Assembly: GCA_950097015.1 (NCBI GenBank)
Contig: CATNEN010000007.1
Span: 8,118,501-8,182,500, forward strand
From: Macrostomum hystrix
Lineage: Eukaryota; Platyhelminthes; Macrostomidae
Length of the DNA stretch: 64,000 nt
Direction of reading: 5' to 3'
In this document: piece after piece, positions 58,430 through 64,000 of the stretch
Position numbering within the stretch: the first letter of the stretch is position 1
Layout of the letters: every line of letters begins with the position of its first letter
Program-made: the position numbers and the translations under genes
Notes under the pieces: model-generated
Databases searched by the model: none
Seen by the model: only the letters and a program-made list of their open reading frames with translations
Told to the model about the DNA's origin: nothing

Positions 58430-59940
58430 CTGCATGAAAAAAACCAGCATAAAAATGCCATTTAAAAGTTAAGAGCAACGCTTCGGCAATCAAACGAGAC
58501 TAACATAAAGCCAAAAAACTTTTTGGATTAAGCCAAAAGTGTAAAAATTGTAGGATCGAGTTAAGATTTATTGCAGGTGTAAAGTTTATATCATTAAACG
58601 CATTCTATTTGTTATACCTATTCTAAAACTTATCAAATGCAACCGTGTGCTTTAATCTTAAATTAAAGACAATCTTAAAATCTTGAAATCTTAAAATCTT
58701 AAAATCTTAAAATCTTAAAATCTTAAAATCTTAAAATCTTAATCTTGAATTATATCTTAAATTAAATTAAATATTAAATTAAAATCTTAAATTTACCTAA
58801 TCGGTAAATTATATAATTCCTTAAATTATTTCGCTAGATTGTCACTTAACTAAGTCAAGCTACTAAGCATGCATTTTAATTGTTATAAAAAATGAAGTAA
58901 AATTCAGAACTAGAATGAAGCACGACAATTAAACAAAAACTTCCCTGCAAGGATTTACATGCGAAAAATATAAACTTCCATTATTAACGCAATATAATAA
59001 ATTTGAACTACTATAAATAGTAGTAGTTATGAATAGCTATCAATCTGTCTCGGGCGTGTGCTTCGTTTACTTAAGTTTCTTTGATTTAATCGAATAGATA
59101 ACGTTGAGCTCGTTGTTAAATTATCAATGGATGCACAGCATGCATTTGAGGCTAAGCATGAAATAGCCAGCAGCAAAGAGCGTGTACTTAAAGCTTGAAA
59201 GGAAATGTGAAGCAGTCAATCAATTAATTAAAATAAAGTTTTGACAATTGCTCTGCAGATTATTTCTTTATGATTTTTTCTAATATTGCCTTTTTTAGCG
59301 CTTAAAATTCTGTATTCTAACCCAAGAACAGGGAAATTATAAAAAAAAACATCCAAAATATACCACTCCTGAATTTTCTGGCTCGCGCAGTAGTTGACTA
59401 GGGAAACGACACCTAGCATTGTTGACATGAATATTCAGCAAGTGGTACAGCAGCAGCTATTGCTCGGCGCATCCGAAACCTCTGTTCGGCCCAGTCTATT
59501 TTTAGATCAGTTCATTTAATTACGAGCACATACGAGTACAGCGCACATACCAACGGCCTTTTTTTATGTCAATCTGTATAGTCAAAGAAGAATGAGTTGC
59601 TGATTAATATTATTAGGCGGGTTTTTGCACGTCTCCTTCTTCAATTGGAAGGCTTTTGCAAAAGACGAGCTCCAAAAGCTTTGCCGCTTGGCATGCAGTG
59701 ATGGCACGTGATACTTCTCTGTAGCCGCTTCACTTAGGACTCCGAATCGTGATGTCATTCTTTATTGAGCACATGTCGATTGATACTCAATCTGTCATCT
59801 GACAACTGGGGCTGCGGATCGGCGATTGTTCTTCTAAATCACGTCTCGTTCGTTTTCTACAGGCCGCGCCACTCCCGACTCAAACCCGACCCTCGACTCA
59901 GAGGTCTCAGTTTCACAAGCGCTCTCTCCTCTCCCCGCTC
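58430..59940. other. AT-rich region upstream of the recognised DRC9 exons
   Basis: It includes an 8-bp CTTAAAAT repeat (58675-58742) and a SINE family A trace at about 59440-59480 (CAGCAGCAGCTATTGCTCGG). The start of DRC9 probably lies here or further right but I cannot place it. Confidence 0.4.
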
Positions 59941-59944
59941 TCCC

Positions 59945-60610
59945 TGCTCTCCATCAACCTCTGTTCCTGCACACCCTGCTCTCCCTGCTCTCCCTGTTCA
60001 CCCTGCTCTCCCTGCTCTCCCTGCTCTCCCTGCTCTCCCTGCTCTCCCTGCTCTCCCTGCTCTCCCTGCTCTCCCTGTTCACCCTGCTCTCCCTGTTCTC
60101 CCTGTTCACCCTGCTCTCCCTGCTCTCCCTGCTCTCCCTGCTCTCACTGTTCTCCCTGTTCTCCCTGTTCACCCTGCTCTCCCTGCTCTCCCTGCTCTCA
60201 CTGCTCTCCCTGTTCACCCTGCTCTCCCTGCTCTCCCTGTTCACCCTGCTCTCCCTGCTCTCACTGCTCTCCCTGTTCACCCTGCTCTCCCTGCTCTCCC
60301 TGCTCTCACTGCTCTCCCTGTTCACCCTGCTCTCCCTGCTCTCCCTGCTCTCACTGCTCTCCCTGTTCACCCTGCTCTCCCTGCTCTCACTGCTCTCCCT
60401 GTTCACCCTGTTCTCCCTGTTCACCCTGCTCTCCCTGCTCTCACTGCTCTCCCTGCTCTCCCTGCTCTCCCTGCTCTCCCTGTTCTCCCTGTTCACCCTG
60501 CTCTCCCTGCTCTCACTGCTCTCCCTGTTCACCCTGCTCTCCCTGCTCTCACTGCTCTCCCTGTTCTCCCTGCTCTCCCTGCTCTCCCTGCTCTCCCTGC
60601 TCTCCCTCGT
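59945..60610. repeat. 9-bp CTCCCTGCT repeat
   Basis: More than 70 units of the 9-mer CTCCCTGCT with CACCCTGTT and CTCACTGCT variants that recur in patterned groups of 3-5 units. Long reading frames on both strands (Leu-Pro-Ala on plus, Arg-Glu-Ser on minus) are artefacts. Confidence 0.96.
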
Positions 60611-61004
60611 TTCTGGCTAAAGGTCAGACAGCCAGCAGCTGTTTTCAGTACCTGCCTGACTGCCCATATGATTGAATTTTCAGGTAGAAGAATGATTTCT
60701 GAAATTGCCTCTCCCAATGGCCCGCGTGACCGGGCGGTCACGCAGCTGCTTGAAGGCAATCACAAAGCCGATGAAAAAATCCTTGCCTAACAGAAAAGAA
60801 TTGAGTAGAGATGAGAAGCCTCTCTGCAGCCTCAGCCAATGACCTCGAAGCATCCGTTGAGCTCCCCTCTCAGTGAGTCCGCACTTCACGGCCAGTCAGG
60901 AAGTGGGCCCGGCCTAAGCGCTGGTGAATAAATATCGGTGCTGTCCAAACTGCCCAGCCGGCAGACAGTTACGAGCGTATTTATGCCAAGCTGTTTCGTG
61001 AGTT
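60611..61004. other. Spacer upstream of the 61-kb gene
   Basis: Unique sequence without a supported gene. It probably includes the promoter or upstream exon of the gene that follows. Confidence 0.4.
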
Positions 61005-61387
61005 ATGACAGCCTCAATGACAGCCGGCGCGAGCCTTCGAGTGAGCATAGGAGTGCGATTCATCAACGAATCCCGCGCAGAGAAATCTGTAGAATCAGTT
61101 GCCGCAGTGCCAGATGGAGTGACAATCCGAGTGACAGACTCAGCTGCAGACAGATTGCTAAGAGTGATCGGCCGAGTGACATCAGCAGGAGTGACAGGAG
61201 CTCTGTCCAAGCTGCTGCTGCCGCTGCTGTTGCTGCTGGCCGCGGGGGCTCCGCGGGCCGTCAAGGGCCGGCAGTGCCCGCAGGCTGAGCTGGATGGCAT
61301 CCGGCGGGACTGCTTCTACGACTTCGAGGGCGAGCTGTCCGACACGCCGCCGCGCAGCTTCCACGTGCTGATGGAGCAAAAGTGCAA
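61005..61387 (+). CDS. 5' part of a secreted or membrane protein gene (partial)
   Basis: The exon ends at a clear donor, AA followed by GTGAGT at 61388; the rest of the gene is not found in the window. The convincing part is a hydrophobic leader (LSKLLLPLLLLLAAGAPRA), then QCPQAELDGIRRDCFYDF and SFHVLMEQKC, with three Cys. In-frame ATGs exist only at 61005 and 61017, about 65 codons before the leader. That upstream stretch is rich in Val-Thr from GAGTGACA-like bases and may be repeat-derived. The true start could be on an upstream exon joined at CATCAGCAG (about 61185). No family is recognised. Confidence 0.5.
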
Positions 61388-61978
61388 GTGAGTGACAAGT
61401 AGGGTGACTGATGGAGTGACAAGTAGGGTGACTGATGGAGTGACAAGTAGGGTGACTGATGGAGTGACAAGTAGGGTGACTGGTGGAGTGACAAGTAGGG
61501 TGACGGATGGAGTGACAAGTAGGGTGACTGATGGAGTGACAAGTAGGGTGACTGATGGAGTGACAAGTAGGGTGACTGATGGAGTGACAAGTAGGGTGAC
61601 TGGTGGAGTGACAAGTAGGGTGACGGATGGAGTGACAAGTAGGGTGACTGATGGAGTGACAAGTAGGGTGACTGATGGAGTGACAAGTAGGGTGACTGGT
61701 GGAGTGACAAGTAGGGTGACTGGTGGAGTGACAAGTAGGGTGACGGATGGAGTGACAAGTAGGGTGACTGACGGAGTGACAAGTAGGGTGACTGATGGAG
61801 TGACAAGTAGGGTGACTGATGGAGTGACAAGTTGGGTGACGGATAGAGTGACAGGTAGGGTGGCTGATGGAGTGACAAGTTGGGTGACGGATAGAGTGAC
61901 AGGTAGGGTGGCTGATGGAGTGACAAGTTGGGTGACGGATAGAGTGACAGGTAGGGTGACGGATAAGGTGAAGAAAAT
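61388..61978. repeat. 24-bp minisatellite starting at a splice donor
   Basis: About 24 units of 24 bp built on GTGACAAGTAGGGTGACTGA plus TGGA. The first unit is the donor of the exon at 61005-61387 (CAAGTGAGTGACAAGTAGGG). The right end changes to a GTTGGGTGACGGATAGAGTG variant alternating with GCTGATGGAG units. Confidence 0.95.
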
Positions 61979-63840
61979 GTGACATATGGAGTGACGAGCA
62001 GGGTGACAAGTCATCCCATACCAAAGTAAATTGACACGAGCAACGAGCAAGTTAAAAAATGGCTCATTTTAAGAAATTTTCGTTTAAGCAAAGCTCAATG
62101 TTTCCTAAAATATTTTCTTCCAATCAGTTTTTTGGTCGGTGACCTATCGAACGCTCCTTCATCTGTCGATGAACTGGCTTAACCCGCTTCCAATCAGTGC
62201 CTATAATTATGAAATCATTTCTTGGTTGCGGCGGGCTAATTCGCAGGTCAGCCCTCAATTTCCTGCCGCCCCCAAAAGCTCCGGGGTGAAGCGAGTTGAG
62301 TCTCTAATCGAATTTTGCCACCTCCTTCTAATCTAGTCAAACTTTAGCGATCGGACGCGGCCAGAATTGAGCATGATAAGAATTGAGCACGGCTCCATGA
62401 GAGGGGCGCCACCCCACTCCAGTATAATCGGATCGCCTTGTCACTCGCAATGCACAAGCAGCAATGCGAGCTTATAGAGTTCACACTGGGGACAGTTAAC
62501 AGAGAAAGGGAGTTGTCTTTTCAGCTGCAGCCCCGCAAAGCTGACTATGAGATGTCGAGCTGGGACAGGCACAATTGAATTTCGACCCCCACCCCACGGA
62601 TTTCCTCCGCCCTCATCCAGCTGCACTATTGGCAAATGCTTCGGAGGAAAAAAAGAGAAAAGAGGAAGGGAAAGAGCGCGGGCAGCTTAGGGGTGGGCGG
62701 AAGGCACAGGGGAATTTCCTGTGTCTGGTCCGCGCCGCTTCACGGTCGTCGATGCTCTCAGCTGGCGCTGGCCGAGCTCAAGGGCGGAGGACTTCATCCT
62801 CTCGGGGATTCGGGCCCCGGCCCGCAGAGGAGACATTGCCCGTGCACCCCGGGCGGTGAAGCCGAGCTTTGTTTGGCCGCCCGTTGAAATCCCATTTTCA
62901 GTGCGGCACACGTTTTTTGTTCTAGGTTAGGGGTGGATGCTTATGGGAAAGATGCAGCTGGTTGATACTTGAGAATCCCTATCGCATTCCCCAGCACCTG
63001 TCCTGTTCTCCAGTCAAGTCCAACCCCCAGCATGCCATCGCCAGCCATTTAATTTGATTATTGAATGAATAGAAGAAATTTGAATGTGCCAGTTAAAACA
63101 AGATGCCAATATAACGACATTTGTTGTGGAGCAAGCAATCAAGGAGAAAGCACTTATTTATTAAAATATCAAAATTCTTGATAGAATCATATTTTTCATA
63201 CGAATAAAATATAATTCTTAGAAACAATTTTCGATACATATCGTGGATACCATCATCTCCCTCATCTTCCTCCTCGCTTTCTCCTCTTCCTATTCTCTCT
63301 TTCATCTCTCTCCTCTCTCTCCTCTCCCCCATTTTCATCATCTCTCTCCGTTCTCTTCTCTATCTCCTCTCTGTCCTCTCTCTCCTCTCCCTCCTCTCTC
63401 TCTCCTCTCAGGCCAGGCCCGAATCTATCTATATCTAGACTCACCCTCCTTTAGGCAAGCTTTTTCATTGCTTCAAAGACATTCCGGGATTTTTTCTGAC
63501 TGACATTTGAGTACACCCTCCCCTACGGCAGCCTTCCCCACCTGAGCTCCCGAAAATGTGCTCGGAGAGCCGGCTGCAGAGAGGGGATTTTATCCCCACG
63601 AGGGATCTGAATAGCTTGCTACTTTACTAACAGATTCTGCAACAGATGTCAGTCAGGATCAGTTTCATACATCCACTGAAATCCTTTCCCGGGCTTTTCA
63701 ATTTCGCCTCACAAACCCGCTGTTGGCACACCCTGTAATTTGCTTTTGAAGTAGAAGACAATGAGCAACCTCAGCTGCTCCCAAACTATGCTAAATTTGA
63801 GTCTGTAACTTTTCCATCTTGCAAGTCACCTCTAAATAAC
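61979..63840. other. Probable intron or intergenic sequence, no exon seen
   Basis: No second exon for the 61-kb gene was found. A pyrimidine-rich CTCTCTCCT stretch lies at about 63255-63410. The GC-rich part at 62620-62900 has open frames on several strands but none with recognisable protein features. Confidence 0.4.
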
Positions 63841-63844
63841 GTGC

Positions 63845-64000
63845 CATTAAGTCACTCAGTCACTCAGTCACTCACTCACTCACTCACTCACTCACTCACT
63901 CACTCACTCACACACTCACTCACTCACACACTCACTCACTCACTCACTCACTCACTCAGTCACTCACTCACTCACTCACTCACTCACTCACTCACTCACT
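63845..64000. repeat. CACT tetranucleotide microsatellite
   Basis: (ACTC)n with CAGT and CACA variants, running to the end of the window, so the right boundary is unknown. Confidence 0.97.

Noticed and set aside
59765-60790. 341-codon ORF of LPALPVHPA repeats
   Set aside because: It is a 9-bp array read in frame; the opposite strand is open as RESRVN repeats too.
61182-62050. ORFs of 196-280 codons over the 61-62 kb array
   Set aside because: Three frames are open through the 24-bp repeat; no gene-like features.
62575-62930. Overlapping GC-rich ORFs after the 61-kb array
   Set aside because: Three plus-strand frames and one minus-strand frame are open with no recognisable protein features. 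They fit chance ORFs in GC-rich DNA.

Overview
The window is animal nuclear DNA. It has multi-exon genes with GT-AG introns (and one apparent GC-AG intron), AATAAA signals, tRNA-derived SINEs, Helitrons and a very high load of tandem repeats. GC-rich exons sit in AT-richer flanks. The gene set (SMG5, HSP10, ALDH9, the ciliary protein DRC9/IQCG, a rhodopsin-like GPCR) is that of a ciliated bilaterian invertebrate. The small GC-rich genes and repeat load would fit a spiralian such as a free-living flatworm, but that is inference and no single feature proves it.

Layout from left to right: SMG5 (+, 1059-4795, four exons, a SINE in intron 3); a 23/24-bp minisatellite; HSPE1/Hsp10 (+, 6262-6579); an ALDH9A1-like dehydrogenase (+, 7667-10749, four exons, two introns filled with minisatellite); a 22/23-bp array; a short ankyrin-repeat ORF (+, 14585-14998); four large arrays (15047-20090); a ten-exon gene on the minus strand (20929-25705) for a predicted 1233-residue secreted protein with five tandem copies of one domain; a Helitron cluster (26189-33069) with one plus-strand copy and a head-to-tail dimer on the minus strand; a two-exon gene for a small cysteine-rich secreted protein (+, 33587-35292); more arrays; a four-pass membrane protein (+, 40042-40443); a single-exon protein kinase (+, 41763-43121); DRC9/IQCG (-, 46758-58429, at least eight exons), one of whose introns holds a rhodopsin-like GPCR on the opposite strand (+, 54715-56265); and the 5' part of another secreted-protein gene (+, 61005-61387) running into a 24-bp array.

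The most unusual theme is how the minisatellites relate to gene boundaries. Several arrays start exactly at a splice donor or stop codon, and their repeat unit is a copy of that boundary. The clearest case is the DRC9 intron at 52050-53050, which is about 45 tandem copies of the exon 3 splice donor including 14 exonic bases. Other cases follow the stop codons at 35292 and 56265 and the donor at 61388. The two other main observations are the five-fold secreted repeat protein with identical 50-nt linker exons, and the perfect CTAG/TC junction of the Helitron dimer.

The genes do not form a pathway: SMG5 acts in nonsense-mediated decay, HSP10 in mitochondrial folding, ALDH9 in aminoaldehyde oxidation and DRC9 in the axoneme. 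Exon joins were chosen by reading-frame continuity and by family resemblance recalled from memory. No alignment or transcript data were available.
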